A stretch of DNA of 64,000 bases from Acidobacteriota bacterium (GCA_035529075.1 DATKXK010000010.1:291401-355400); one strand, 5' to 3'; shown: positions 16,191 through 25,830, numbered from the stretch's first letter. Numbers and translations are program-made. The notes: generated by a model from the letters alone, not told the origin.

Positions 16191-17852
16191 TTACGCCTCT
16201 TTCGGCAGGGCGACCATGCGGTCAAGCTCTGCCGCGACGGCTTCACGCTCAAGCTTCTTCACGGTGATCAGCGTCCGGGCGTCAGACTTGGGGGCTTTTA
16301 CAGCCACGTAATGGTGATCTGCCAGTCGCGCGATCTGGTGCAGGTGGGTAATGATGATAAGCTGGCGGTCAGTAGCCAGCTTTTTCAGTTTCCTGGCCAC
16401 TTCATTGGCCGTCTGTCCACCGATACCCGCATCTACTTCGTCAAAGACGAGGAGTGAATGGTGCAGGTTGACGTTCTTTTTCTCGGCCGCCTTGAGGGCC
16501 AGCAGAACGCGTGAAATCTCCCCGCCGGAGGCCGTCTTCACAAGTGATTTCAGCGGCTCTCCCGGATTGGCGGAGAACAGAAAGCGCCCGCTTTCCAGTC
16601 CGTGCGGATGCGCCCTGACCGTGCTGTCGTCAAGCCGGATTCCGTCCGGGTCCTGCTCGTACAGGAACTCGAATTCAAACCTGCCCTGGTCAATGGCCAG
16701 TTCCGTGAGTTCCTTGGTGACGAGTTTCTTGAGGTATTCAGCCGCCTTACGGCGAACGGACGTCAGCGAGACCGCCTTTTCAGTGTAGGCAGTCTTCGTC
16801 TGTTCGGCTGTGTTCTGAAGTTCGGCGATGCGGGCTTCGGTATCGGGATGATCCCCGATTTGCTCATTGATCTCGGCCAGCGTCTGCAGAACGGCGGATT
16901 CGGACACTCCGTATTTTCTCTTGAGCTGATACAGTTCGTCCAGCCGGGCATTGATTTCATCAAGGCGAACCGGGTCGTCGGGAATACTCGAACCGTACTG
17001 CTCAATCAGCCGGCGCAGGTCTTCGAGTCGGTAGTCCATGTCGACCAGTTCCCGGAGTTGCTCGTCAAGGCCGTCGTCGATGGCGGCCATTTTCTCCAGT
17101 TCCCCGCGTGCCTGGCGCAAGTGGGTGAGAGCAGAACCATCTTCGTGATCGAGCGCCCGTTCGACGACGGATGCGGATTCCATGAGCGACCGGGAAGAAT
17201 CGAGGATCGTCTTTTCGTGCAGCAACCGCTCCTCTTCGCCGACGGTGATTTTTGCTTTCTCAATCTCATCCTTCTGGAAGAGCAGAAGTTCCCGGTCCTT
17301 TGTGGACTGATCGCGCCGTGAGCGGAACCTGCGCAATTCGGCGGCCACCTTCTCCCAGTCGCCGAACAGGCTCGCAACTTCGTCACGGAGATCATCAAGC
17401 GCGGCGAAATGATCGAGAAAGAGCAGGTGGTTTTCCTCGCTCATCAGCATCTGGTTGGCGTGCTGCCCGAGAATCTCAGCCAGCGGCGCCGTTAGTTCTT
17501 TAAGCCGCGCCAGCGAGGAAGCCACGCCGTTGATCCTGACCTTCGAGGTACCGTTGGGGCGGATTTCCCGCTGCACCGTAAAGCGGTTGTCCTGGATGTA
17601 ATCCTCGAAATCCTTCTTGTACTGTCCCTGCATGGTCGAGACATCGAACGTCGCCTCGACGCTTGCCTTCAGCTCGCCGGCCCGGATGAACTCCCGGTCG
17701 GCGCGTCCCCCGAGCGCAAGGGAGAGGGCAGTGACAATAACGGATTTGCCGGCTCCGGTTTCGCCGCTGAGAACCGACAGCCCCTTCTCGAACTGCAATT
17801 CGGCCCGATCAACCAGGGCGATGTTCGCTATTTTCAGGCTCTTAAGCATCAC
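16191..17852 (-). CDS. recN: DNA repair ATPase RecN
   Basis: 553 residues, normal RecN length. SMC-like: N-terminal Walker A (LSGETGAGKSVIVTALSLAL, about residues 28-47), a long coiled-coil centre, then the signature TASGGEISRVLLALK and Walker B LLVFDEVDAGIGGQTANEV. Acts early in double-strand-break repair. Start is GTG 17852 or the adjacent ATG 17849; either overlaps the dnaG stop, so the two genes are coupled. Last gene of the minus-strand mutS2-dnaG-recN unit. Confidence 0.97.
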   Translation of the reverse strand: MMLKSLKIANIALVDRAELQFEKGLSVLSGETGAGKSVIVTALSLALGGRADREFIRAGELKASVEATFDVSTMQGQYKKDFEDYIQDNRFTVQREIRPNGTSKVRINGVASSLARLKELTAPLAEILGQHANQMLMSEENHLLFLDHFAALDDLRDEVASLFGDWEKVAAELRRFRSRRDQSTKDRELLLFQKDEIEKAKITVGEEERLLHEKTILDSSRSLMESASVVERALDHEDGSALTHLRQARGELEKMAAIDDGLDEQLRELVDMDYRLEDLRRLIEQYGSSIPDDPVRLDEINARLDELYQLKRKYGVSESAVLQTLAEINEQIGDHPDTEARIAELQNTAEQTKTAYTEKAVSLTSVRRKAAEYLKKLVTKELTELAIDQGRFEFEFLYEQDPDGIRLDDSTVRAHPHGLESGRFLFSANPGEPLKSLVKTASGGEISRVLLALKAAEKKNVNLHHSLLVFDEVDAGIGGQTANEVARKLKKLATDRQLIIITHLHQIARLADHHYVAVKAPKSDARTLITVKKLEREAVAAELDRMVALPKEA

Positions 17853-19567
17853 AGTCCCAACTGCTTCAGCCGTTCGACTATCTCCTCGGCCCGTTTCTGG
17901 TTACCCTCGGCCTCGGCCTCGCCAAGTTCTCTCTTTAATTGAGATCGGATGTCTTTCTGGCGTTTCTTAACAAAATCTTGGACCCGTTCCTTTATTTCGT
18001 GGTCCACTTTCTCCTGATCCCATTCCACGGCAGCCAGTTCGGTCAACAGAGAAACCGACTGATCGTCCTGAAAATGCTCGACCAGACGGTTGGCGCTGAG
18101 CGCGCCATCAGTCTCGTACTGGGTTATCATGGCTGCGTAAAGACGGGAAAGCTGGCGGGAATCGAAATCGTCCGGGCTGATCTGCTCGAAAATCGGGTCG
18201 ACTGCGCCGGGGTAGCTCAAAAGCAGTGAGAGAAGTTCAAACTCGGTCTGGCTGTAACGGGTCGACCGTTCGGGCTCGACGGGCCGGGGGGCAACTGCCT
18301 GGCGGGCGCTGGTCAGGACCGACATGTCGATCCGGAGGGCCTGGGCGGCCTCCTGGAAAAAGATCGAGCGCCGCGTGGGATCGGAAATCTTCTCTCCCAG
18401 CGCGCCCAGTTCCTTGACCAGCTTTTCCCTGGCCACAATGCCGGTATCGTCGATCCGTACGTCTTTGACCCGGTACGGAATATATCCCAGTGCTTCGTGC
18501 CGGAGTTGCTCAATCCTCTCGCCGCCGAATTGCCGGGCCACGGAATCCGGGTCTTCACCCTCGGGCGGAATCATGACCTTGACTTCAATGCCGGCGTCGT
18601 ACAGCGCGTCGACGGAGCGAAGGGCTGCCTGTTGCCCGGCTGAGTCAGCATCGAAAAAGAGGTACACTTCCCCGGCAAACCTGGCCAGCAGTTGGGCCTG
18701 CTGCTGAGTGAAGGCGGTCCCGGAGGAAGCCACGACATTGTGCACGCCGACCTGCCAGAGGGAAATGAAATCGAAATATCCCTCCACCACGATCACCGTT
18801 CCGGTGTCGCGGATGGTTTCCCGGGCGAAGTTCAGCCCGTACAGGACACCGCTCTTGCTGTATAGAGGTGTCTCGGGCGAGTTGACGTATTTTGCCGGTT
18901 CGCCCTTCTTGAGAGTCCTGCCGCCGAACGCAATCGGCCTGTTGCTGAGATTGAAAATGGGTATCATGAGCCGCTGGCGGAAGCGGTCGAAGTAATTGCC
19001 CTTCTTTTCGGAATAGCTGGCCAGTCCCGCTTTGACCAGTTCCTCGGGCTTGAGTCCCTTGCCCGTGGCGTGAGTAACAAGCCCGTCCCAGCGCTCGCCG
19101 GCCAGGCCGAGTTTGAACTGCTCGATACTGTCATCGCTGATCTGTCGTCTGTCTCGCAGGTAGCCCTGAAGCACCTTGTGGTACCGTGATTCAAAGAGAA
19201 GCCGGTGGTAGTAGTCGACCGCGACTTCGTGGGCGTAATTGAGGCGCTGCATCTGTTCGCGCCTGACGTCGGACACCTCATCCCGGATGACGACGCCGGC
19301 CTTGGCGGCGAGGTGTTTGACGGCTTCGACGAACGACATCTTCTCGTGTTCCATCAGGAAACGGAAGACGTTGCCCCCCTTGCCGCACCCGAAACAGTGG
19401 TAGATTTGCCGATCGGTGTTCACCTTGAAGGAGGGGGTCTTCTCGATATGAAAAGGGCAGACCGCTTCGTAGTTGCGTCCGCGCTTCTTCAGCCGGATAT
19501 ACTCGCCGATGATCCGGGCGATGTCGGTTGCCTCGCGAACCCGTTCTATGGTTTCCTGCGGAATCAT
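17849..19567 (-). CDS. dnaG: DNA primase
   Basis: Synthesises RNA primers at the replication fork. The CHC2-type zinc finger is seen at residues about 39-64 (CPFHIEKTPSF, CFGCGKGGNVFRF), the primase core follows, then the TOPRIM domain (VVEGYFDFISLW at about 257-268, LFFDADSAGQQAA at about 305). The C-terminal DnaB-binding region is short and ends in charged helices; 572 residues is near the low end for DnaG. Overlaps mutS2 and recN by 4 bases each. Confidence 0.97.
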   Translation of the reverse strand: MIPQETIERVREATDIARIIGEYIRLKKRGRNYEAVCPFHIEKTPSFKVNTDRQIYHCFGCGKGGNVFRFLMEHEKMSFVEAVKHLAAKAGVVIRDEVSDVRREQMQRLNYAHEVAVDYYHRLLFESRYHKVLQGYLRDRRQISDDSIEQFKLGLAGERWDGLVTHATGKGLKPEELVKAGLASYSEKKGNYFDRFRQRLMIPIFNLSNRPIAFGGRTLKKGEPAKYVNSPETPLYSKSGVLYGLNFARETIRDTGTVIVVEGYFDFISLWQVGVHNVVASSGTAFTQQQAQLLARFAGEVYLFFDADSAGQQAALRSVDALYDAGIEVKVMIPPEGEDPDSVARQFGGERIEQLRHEALGYIPYRVKDVRIDDTGIVAREKLVKELGALGEKISDPTRRSIFFQEAAQALRIDMSVLTSARQAVAPRPVEPERSTRYSQTEFELLSLLLSYPGAVDPIFEQISPDDFDSRQLSRLYAAMITQYETDGALSANRLVEHFQDDQSVSLLTELAAVEWDQEKVDHEIKERVQDFVKKRQKDIRSQLKRELGEAEAEGNQKRAEEIVERLKQLGL

Positions 19568-21930
19568 TCTTTCAGTTTTACGATGGTGACGCCGGCGCCA
19601 CCCTCGTTCCAGTTGCCGAGCCGGAGATCGACGACTTCGGGGTGTTTTCGCAGGTAGTCGGTCAGGGTCCGGCGCAGCGCGCCGGTGCCCTTGCCGTGGA
19701 TAACGTATATTTGCGTAAGGCCGCTGACCACGGCTTTGTCAAGAAACTTGTCGAGAGCCTCGAGGGCCTCTTCGACCGTCATCCCTCTGAGGTGTATCTC
19801 CGGCGAAAAGGGCGCGCCGTTGTCAAAGCTGGTTCCAGCCTGCGCAGTCTGCTTGACGGGCCCGTCCGCAAGCGGCTCGAGATGGCGCAGTTCTACGACC
19901 GTGGTCATGGAACCTACGCGTACCCGAGCCCGGTCGCCGCGGAGCATGCGCTCGATCTCTCCCTCCTGGTCGAGCGTCAGAATGCGCACGCGGTCTCCTT
20001 TCTTGAGCTGTTCCGGCCACTTTGACCGTGGTCGGCCGGCTTCCAACTGCCGTTTCTGCGAAGCCACCTCCTGCTGCATCGACTTGAGATGCTGGTGCAG
20101 TTCCTTGACGGCTTTCTTTTCGGCCTGGGTTCGACGGATGTCCGCCACTAACCGTTCCGTCTCTTTGCGAGCGCGTTCCAGTAATTGCTCGGACTGTTCA
20201 AGAGCGTTTTTCTTCTCGGTTTCAATGTCGGCGTTCAGCTTATCCACCTGCGCCCGGTAGCCCTCCTCGAGCTGGCGGGCCTGGTTTAGACGTTCGGTGA
20301 GTTCTGCCCGGTCGTTTCGGACCGTCGCCAGCTCCGTCTCCAGGGCGGCAATCAGGTCGCTTAGTGAACGCTCCGCAGGTCCCAGCAGCAAGCAGGCATG
20401 GTCGCAGACCTCATCGGGCATGCCCAGCCGTTTCGCGATTTCCACGGCATACGAGGAGCCGGGGATTCCGACCTGAAGACGATACGTCGGGGCCAGCGAT
20501 TCCCGGTCGAACTCCAGCGAGGCGTTCTCGATTTCCGGATGTTCCAGGGCGAGAGTCTTCAGGTAGGAGTAATGGGTGGTGGCGATGAGTCTTGAGCCTC
20601 TGGCAATCATATACAGGATTATGGCTTCGGCCAGCGCGGCACCCTCTTTGGGGTCGGTACCGGCCCCGATTTCGTCGAGCAGGACCAGCGTGTGTGGCGA
20701 GACGCCGTTGGTGGCGGCGACGACGTTCTTCACGTGTGAAGAGAAGGTCGACAGGGACAGTTCGATTGACTGCTCGTCACCGATGTCGGCGTAAATCTGG
20801 TTGAATATGCCGATCCGGGACTTTTCGTCGGCCGGAATCGGGAGCCCCGACTGTGCCATGAGGACGGTCAGACCGATTGCTTTCAGCGCGATCGTCTTGC
20901 CTCCCGTATTGGGCCCGGTAACGACCACGGCCTGGCGTGATTCATCCACCGTGAGCGTCAGCGGTACCACGTCTTCTTTCCGGCCGAGCTGGAAGATGAG
21001 CAGGGGATGGCGGGCGTCGACCAGTGAGAAGCCGGACGAGGTATCAATGGTGGGCCGGTTGGCATCGATCTCGACGGCCAGCGTTGCGGCGGCATGGATC
21101 ATGTCCAGGATGCCGATCAGCCGGCAGTTCTCGCGCAGGGGATAGGCTCGCTGGGCGATTTCAGACGTGATGGCGCGCAGGATCCGGTCCAGTTCGAGCC
21201 GTTCGTCCTGCATCAACTGGTTTATCCGGTTGTTCAAGTCGACCGTTTCTTTGGGCTCGACATAGAACGTGGCGCCACTCTGACTTCGGTCGTGCAGAAT
21301 GCCCATGTCGTTCGAGTACTGGCTGGCCACAACGGGGATGACATAGCGGCCGTTGCGCTGTGTCACCACGTCGTCCTGCCAGCCGGCCTGCTTGCGCTGG
21401 CCGGTAAGCACGCTCTCGAGCCGCGCGACAATCTTGCGGCGGGCGTCAAAAAGCCCCTCGCGAATCCGCTTAAGCTCGCGCGAGGCGTTGTCTCTCACCT
21501 CGCCGTTCTCGTCAATGGCTTTCCGTATTTCCTTTTTCAGTTCCGGGAAGGCGCGGATTTTTGGGAGATAGGCGGCCACGGCGGGAAACTTGGCCCGCTC
21601 CTCCTGGTCGTAGCCGTTCAGGTCCATCGACACTTCAACCAGTTCAAGGACCTTGAGCATGTCTTTGGGATCCAGAAACGATCCCTCGAGCAGCGCCTGG
21701 GTGAGGAATTCACGGCAATCCTCAAGCCGGTACAGGGGAAAGGCCGAGCCGAACCTGACTATGTCCTTCATCTGCGCGATCTCATCCTGCCGGCGGTCGA
21801 TCTCCTCTTTGTCGAAAAGCGGCGTGATCCCGCCTACGACTTCAGTGCCATACGCGGTCAGGCACTTGCCGGCAACGGCGGCGATAACCTTTGGGAATTC
21901 CAGAGTTTGCAGTGTATGCTGGTCGATCAT
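19564..21930 (-). CDS. mutS2: MutS2 family endonuclease
   Basis: 788 residues. It has no MutS1 mismatch-binding domain, has a Walker A (VVTGPNTGGKTIALKAIGL, about residue 335), a LLDEIGAGTDPKEGAALAEA Walker B/signature region, a coiled-coil (about 510-630) and a C-terminal Smr nuclease domain with HLRGMTVEEALEALDKFL and IHGKGTGALRRTL. The family acts on branched DNA to limit recombination and, in some bacteria, on stalled ribosomes. First gene after the terminator hairpin downstream of cvpA. Confidence 0.97.
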   Translation of the reverse strand: MIDQHTLQTLEFPKVIAAVAGKCLTAYGTEVVGGITPLFDKEEIDRRQDEIAQMKDIVRFGSAFPLYRLEDCREFLTQALLEGSFLDPKDMLKVLELVEVSMDLNGYDQEERAKFPAVAAYLPKIRAFPELKKEIRKAIDENGEVRDNASRELKRIREGLFDARRKIVARLESVLTGQRKQAGWQDDVVTQRNGRYVIPVVASQYSNDMGILHDRSQSGATFYVEPKETVDLNNRINQLMQDERLELDRILRAITSEIAQRAYPLRENCRLIGILDMIHAAATLAVEIDANRPTIDTSSGFSLVDARHPLLIFQLGRKEDVVPLTLTVDESRQAVVVTGPNTGGKTIALKAIGLTVLMAQSGLPIPADEKSRIGIFNQIYADIGDEQSIELSLSTFSSHVKNVVAATNGVSPHTLVLLDEIGAGTDPKEGAALAEAIILYMIARGSRLIATTHYSYLKTLALEHPEIENASLEFDRESLAPTYRLQVGIPGSSYAVEIAKRLGMPDEVCDHACLLLGPAERSLSDLIAALETELATVRNDRAELTERLNQARQLEEGYRAQVDKLNADIETEKKNALEQSEQLLERARKETERLVADIRRTQAEKKAVKELHQHLKSMQQEVASQKRQLEAGRPRSKWPEQLKKGDRVRILTLDQEGEIERMLRGDRARVRVGSMTTVVELRHLEPLADGPVKQTAQAGTSFDNGAPFSPEIHLRGMTVEEALEALDKFLDKAVVSGLTQIYVIHGKGTGALRRTLTDYLRKHPEVVDLRLGNWNEGGAGVTIVKLKE

Positions 21931-21951
21931 CGGCCCAGATTTCCAAAAGAA

Positions 21952-21976
21952 AAAAACCGGCTTCGAGCCGGTTTTT
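21952..21976. terminator. bidirectional terminator between cvpA and mutS2
   Basis: Perfect 11-base-pair stem AAAAACCGGCT / AGCCGGTTTTT with a 3-base loop. On the minus strand it is followed by TTTTTTTCTTTT. It sits 33 bases after cvpA and 21 bases before mutS2 on the transcribed minus strand, inside what otherwise looks like a single operon. Confidence 0.85.
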
Positions 21977-22009
21977 AATATATGCGAATCCTGATCAAAT
22001 CAAAGCAGT

Positions 22010-22642
22010 TTAGATTTTAGCGTCGCCGAAGAAGTAATCGATCTGCCGCAGAACCTCGTGCACCTGCCGCCGCTCTTCGTCAAGAAGACCCTTTCCGGCC
22101 TGCCCTCCGCTCGGGGCAAACAGCAGCGTGTTCTCCACCTTTTCCATGAAGCTGGGGTTTTTCGGATGAATGAAGGAGGTGCCTTCGTACACGACGGGGA
22201 TAGTCTTGGCCACGGTCGAGCCGAACAGCGAGGCCTCGAAAGCGGTGTAGAAATTACCCGGCATAGGCAGCAGGAAGACCAGGAAAGTCAGGAAGGCCAC
22301 GGCCGTCCAGCCGCGCAGGAACCCGATCAGGGCGCCGCCCATCTGGTCCCGCCTCTTGGTCTCCTTGAGGTTTGCCACCTTGTAAAACAGCATCCCCATC
22401 AGCTTGAAGGCCGCATACGAGATAGCCAGAAGGAACACGAAGGACAGAAACGCACAAACGAGCGGAGAGCCGCCGATCCGCTCATAGACCCACACGGCGA
22501 AAACGTCGATGTAGTTGATCGAGGCGATCAGGGCAGAAAAAAAGACGATGAATGCAATCAGCTCGCGAATCAGGCCTTTCTTTGAACCGATGATGACCGA
22601 CGCTAAGAGCAGTACGATAAGCAGGCCGTCAATCCAGTTCAT
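22010..22642 (-). CDS. cvpA: CvpA family membrane protein
   Basis: 210 residues with four predicted membrane helices (IDGLLIVLLLASVIIGSKKG, LIAFIVFFSALIASINYI, LVCAFLSFVFLLAISYAAF, GWTAVAFLTFLVFLLPM) and a conserved-type QMGGALIGFLRG segment, followed by about 65 cytoplasmic residues. CvpA proteins are linked to colicin V production and envelope homeostasis. Same strand as yqeY and rpsU upstream. Ordering rpsU-yqeY-cvpA-mutS2 recalls the arrangement in other bacteria. Confidence 0.85.
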   Translation of the reverse strand: MNWIDGLLIVLLLASVIIGSKKGLIRELIAFIVFFSALIASINYIDVFAVWVYERIGGSPLVCAFLSFVFLLAISYAAFKLMGMLFYKVANLKETKRRDQMGGALIGFLRGWTAVAFLTFLVFLLPMPGNFYTAFEASLFGSTVAKTIPVVYEGTSFIHPKNPSFMEKVENTLLFAPSGGQAGKGLLDEERRQVHEVLRQIDYFFGDAKI

Positions 22643-22699
22643 GACACACTCCCCGTGATGAATTCATTCCTTTGACGAAAAATATAGGTGGGTGTTAAA

Positions 22700-23146
22700 C
22701 TATTTGGCAAGGATTTCCGTAACCAGGTGATTGACCATCTTTCCGTCCGCCCGGCCTTTTATTTTGGGCATGAGGACCTTCATCACCTGGCCGATCATGC
22801 GCGTGGAATCGGCACCTGCCTCTGCGATGGCCGCCTCGATCATCTGCCTGAGTTCGCCTTCGCCGAGTTGTTCGGGCAGGTACGAAGTGATGATCTTCAG
22901 TTCCTGCTCTTCCTTTTCAGCCAGATCCTCACGGCCGCCTTGCCGGAACTGCTCGATAGACTCCCGCCGTCTCTTGGCGGCGGAGTTGAGCACCTCGACA
23001 GACTGTTCGTCGGTCAGATCTTCACCGACGGCGATCTGTCGGTACTTCCAATCAGATTTAAGGCCCCGAAGCACGCTGACCTTTGCCTTGTCACCGGCTT
23101 TCAGGGCCTCTTTAAGATGCTGATCGATTCTGTCCTGCAGGGCCAT
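22700..23146 (-). CDS. yqeY: YqeY/GatB-like domain protein
   Basis: 148 residues, a standalone YqeY domain (LQDRIDQHLKEALKAGDKAK at the N-terminus, RRESIEQFRQGGREDLA and EEQELKIITSYLPEQL in the middle, then GQVMKVLMPKIKGRADGKMV). This resembles the tRNA-binding tail domain of the GatB amidotransferase subunit. It shares the boundary base with the rpsU stop, the common rpsU-yqeY pairing, and may act in tRNA-linked quality control; the exact role is unknown. Confidence 0.93.
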   Translation of the reverse strand: MALQDRIDQHLKEALKAGDKAKVSVLRGLKSDWKYRQIAVGEDLTDEQSVEVLNSAAKRRRESIEQFRQGGREDLAEKEEQELKIITSYLPEQLGEGELRQMIEAAIAEAGADSTRMIGQVMKVLMPKIKGRADGKMVNHLVTEILAK

Positions 23147-23346
23147 TAGATTCTCTCGGACAGATGGCGCATCTTGCGGGCCTTGCGCCGCGCTGCCGCC
23201 ATCTTGCGCTTTTTCGTCTCTGATGGTTTCTCGTAATGCAGATGCTTCTTGTAATCGGACAGAATGCCCGCCTTTTCGCAGAATTTATTGAAACGTCGGA
23301 GAGCTCGCTCAAATGATTCGTCGTCGCGTACTCTGACTCCGGTCAA
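23146..23346 (-). CDS. rpsU: 30S ribosomal protein S21
   Basis: 66 residues, basic, with the S21 pattern [17 protein letters not shown] at the N-terminus, [13 protein letters not shown] in the middle and a long Lys/Arg-rich tail. Start chosen as TTG 23346 because GGGGGG lies 8 bases before it and the protein then begins MTGVRV as S21 usually does; the GTG at 23355 abuts the G-run and is less likely. First gene of the minus-strand unit. Confidence 0.95.
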   Translation of the reverse strand: MTGVRVRDDESFERALRRFNKFCEKAGILSDYKKHLHYEKPSETKKRKMAAARRKARKMRHLSERI

Positions 23347-23420
23347 ACAGAACACCCCCCTTCACAACCAACCTGCCTGTCGTTCAAATATACCTCCACC
23401 TTTCTAAGCTTCTATCGGAT

Positions 23421-23449
23421 AGTATATTAAAAAATCCACGCTTTGTCAA
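23421..23449 (-). promoter_or_regulatory. consensus sigma-70 promoter of the rpsU operon
   Basis: On the minus strand TTGACA (23444-23449), a 17-base spacer and TATACT (23421-23426). About 75 bases ahead of rpsU. Confidence 0.88.
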
Positions 23450-23561
23450 CCGGCCGGCAGTGGATTCCTTCTAATTCGCCACTCCGCACTCAAAGGCTTC
23501 ACAATCGCGCAATTCTCACACGATCGCGGAACACGGTAACCATCCTGCCGATATAAGAGGC

Positions 23562-24395
23562 ATGCCCTTTACCACCGCCCATCCGGCCCTTGTCCTGCCG
23601 TTGAAACAACTGTTCCCGAGATATGTTTCGTTAACCGGGCTTGTGGCCGGGGCCATGGCCCCGGACCTGCTGTATTTCCTCTGTCTGACAACGGACTACC
23701 GGGGCGTCAGCCACAGTTGGACCGGGCTGCTCCTCTTTTGCCTTCCGGCCGGGCTGGCCTTCTGTTTCGTTTTCCATTGGTGGTTCAAGGGACCGTTTCT
23801 GCGTCACTTTCCCGCCCCCCTCGACCGTTTTTTCTCCGGCCTGGCGGACCGGCGCTGGTTGCCGACAGGCCGGGGGCAATGGCTGGTGCTGATCCTGTCA
23901 CTGACGGCAGGCGCACTATCGCATTTCTTCTGGGATTCATGGACGCACGCGGACGGAGTGGTGGCGCAGAGTTTTCCATGGTTGCTCGAACACCTTGATT
24001 TTGCGGGTCTTCACGTACGATACACGGAGCTAACTCAGCATCTGAGCACACTTTTCGGCACCATCCTGATTCTGTGGTACATCGCGTCCGGCAGGCTGAT
24101 TCCGCCCGCGGCCACCCGGCCTCAATCCGCTCGTACGCCCGGTCAGAAAGTCCGCTTCTGGCTGACCGGCCTTGCCTGCTCCGTGATCCTGGCCTTCGGT
24201 GCCGTGTGGCTACATTTTGGATCGTTGACCCTTGACCCGGCCGCGCTGCCCGGCAGTTTCCATCTGTATCACAAGCTTGGTCTGGGCAGTTGGGCGGGCT
24301 TTTTCTGGGCTGCGTGCGCATATACGGTCGCAGGGCGACTGATCGAGCGAACACGCTCTGGTGCAGTCAGTTCCGGGGAGAACCTGAAGTCATAG
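23562..24395 (+). CDS. DUF4184 family membrane protein
   Basis: 277 residues with the DUF4184 opening MPFTTAHPALVLPL, a GLVAGAMAPDLLYF segment, and HFFWDSWTHADG around residue 126. Five to six hydrophobic helices. Conserved His and Asp residues resemble metal-dependent inner membrane hydrolases of the YdjM/DUF457 type, but function is unproven. Monocistronic and convergent with the HIT gene. Confidence 0.85.
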   Translation: MPFTTAHPALVLPLKQLFPRYVSLTGLVAGAMAPDLLYFLCLTTDYRGVSHSWTGLLLFCLPAGLAFCFVFHWWFKGPFLRHFPAPLDRFFSGLADRRWLPTGRGQWLVLILSLTAGALSHFFWDSWTHADGVVAQSFPWLLEHLDFAGLHVRYTELTQHLSTLFGTILILWYIASGRLIPPAATRPQSARTPGQKVRFWLTGLACSVILAFGAVWLHFGSLTLDPAALPGSFHLYHKLGLGSWAGFFWAACAYTVAGRLIERTRSGAVSSGENLKS

Positions 24396-24420
24396 ATTAG
24401 AAAACACTGATCGTGAGGAC

Positions 24421-24756
24421 TCACGTCTCTTTCAGAAACGTCAGCTTTTCCCGGCCCGCATCGGACATGAAGTGGTAGTGCACGTGGTCGATTTCCTGGC
24501 CGTAGCCGTTGTTTATCACGAGCCGGAAATGTTCCTCAAGGCCGAGCTTTGAGGCCACGAATTTGGCCGTATCATTCAGCAGTTGCAGCACTTCGGGGGG
24601 TGTCTCGATGAAATTGCGGTGCTCCTCCTTGGGGATGATCAGCAGGTGAATCGCATCTCTGGGCCGGTGATCCGCGATGACAATCACCCGGTCGGTCTCG
24701 TGGAATATTCTCGCGGGCAGTTCACGGTTAATGATGCGAGTGAACACGGACGGCAT
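24421..24756 (-). CDS. HIT family protein (HINT-like)
   Basis: 111 residues, the full length of a HINT-type nucleoside phosphoramidase. FTRIINRELPARIFHETDRV opens the protein; the active-site histidine triad appears as HVHYH in IDHVHYHFMSD. Hydrolyses AMP-linked small compounds in the cytosol by family knowledge. Six bases after the stop of the upstream minus-strand gene. Confidence 0.93.
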   Translation of the reverse strand: MPSVFTRIINRELPARIFHETDRVIVIADHRPRDAIHLLIIPKEEHRNFIETPPEVLQLLNDTAKFVASKLGLEEHFRLVINNGYGQEIDHVHYHFMSDAGREKLTFLKET

Positions 24757-24762
24757 TGGTGG

Positions 24763-25524
24763 CTACCACTCCCACATGATTATTGCTTTCATACCGGGCA
24801 TAACCTGGTTCATGGAAAACAGCACTTCCCGGTGATCGCTGTCGACCCGGAAAACATGGGGGTTTCTGTCGGTGAACCTGGTTCGGTGGCCCAGGTAAGT
24901 GAACTCGACCCAGCCTGATTTGACCGGGCGATCCTGGGGAAACCGGATACGGAAGGTATACTTTTTCGCGGGATGAGAAATCGAGATCGTGAAAAACTCC
25001 GTTTCGTTACGGAAGCTGTCTCGCATAGTCCAGGCGGTCTGGATTTCCCGGACCTGGTGCCGTCGGAGTGGTTTCTTGAGGATGACGTCGAGTTCATACT
25101 TGTTCGGGCGGTCGGGAACCTGCCTTTTGGTACAGGTCACGTTGTCACTGTAGGTGATGTCTTCCAGCGGGCCGTCCGACCACAGGCCGGTCTCGGTATA
25201 TTGGCGTATTTCCGGCGCGTCGGTCGTAATCTCCTTGGTCTTTGTATATCGCGCGCTCTGCCCGGTGGCATCGAGAAGCTCCAGCGTGGCCCCGGTGCTT
25301 TGGATGACAAGGGTACTTTTCGGCCTTAACCGATTGAAGCGGCTGTCGATCTGCGAGCGCCTCCACAGGTAGTACAGGACGGTAAGAGGGACGGAGATGA
25401 TGAGGATCCCCCAGCCACGGACGCTGGCCTCCCGGATGACCAGAACAAGTCCGGAGAAAACGAGTAGCGCGAGAATAACGCCAAGGGCCTTTACGACAAC
25501 GGATCTATTGTGATCTGCGGACAT
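24763..25524 (-). CDS. two-helix membrane protein of unknown function
   Basis: 253 residues. ATG 25524 is chosen because GAGGG lies just before it; the GTG at 25551 has no RBS. Two N-terminal hydrophobic helices (about 13-32 and 40-57) precede a soluble, beta-rich domain of about 190 residues containing many charged strands (TYSDNVTCTKRQVPDRPNKY, KKYTFRIRFPQDRPVKSGW). No family recognised. Probably co-transcribed with the HIT gene. Confidence 0.7.
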   Translation of the reverse strand: MSADHNRSVVVKALGVILALLVFSGLVLVIREASVRGWGILIISVPLTVLYYLWRRSQIDSRFNRLRPKSTLVIQSTGATLELLDATGQSARYTKTKEITTDAPEIRQYTETGLWSDGPLEDITYSDNVTCTKRQVPDRPNKYELDVILKKPLRRHQVREIQTAWTMRDSFRNETEFFTISISHPAKKYTFRIRFPQDRPVKSGWVEFTYLGHRTRFTDRNPHVFRVDSDHREVLFSMNQVMPGMKAIIMWEW

Positions 25525-25750
25525 CGATCCCTCGTTACCGGTGACGACCACAAAATGGTGAGAGTGAACAAGGAATCCCGCCTCTCAGCGGCCGGCCGGG
25601 CAAAGTCAAGTCGTTATCGCGCATATGAGTAAGTGCCAACCCGGTGATTCGGTCGGCCCAACGGCCGGCTCGTTGGAGTCTGGACGCCGATCGACCAAAC
25701 CGTGTGCGGCCCTCACACGCGGGCCGCGGCCTCGATCAGTGATCGATCTC

Positions 25751-25779
25751 AGGCTATCCAGGCCGCGAAGAAATGTCAA
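25751..25779 (-). promoter_or_regulatory. possible sigma-70 promoter for the HIT unit
   Basis: On the minus strand TTGACA (25774-25779), 17 bases, TAGCCT (25751-25756). The -10 is weak and the leader would be about 220 bases. Confidence 0.3.
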
Positions 25780-25801
25780 CAACTATTCGGCCGTGTTTTT
25801 G

Positions 25802-25830
25802 TTGACGGGGCATGCCGGCGGGTTTAAGCT
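25802..25830 (+). promoter_or_regulatory. putative promoter of a small transcript
   Basis: TTGACG (25802-25807), a 17-base spacer, TAAGCT (25825-25830). Good -35, weak -10. The predicted start is near 25837. Confidence 0.4.
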
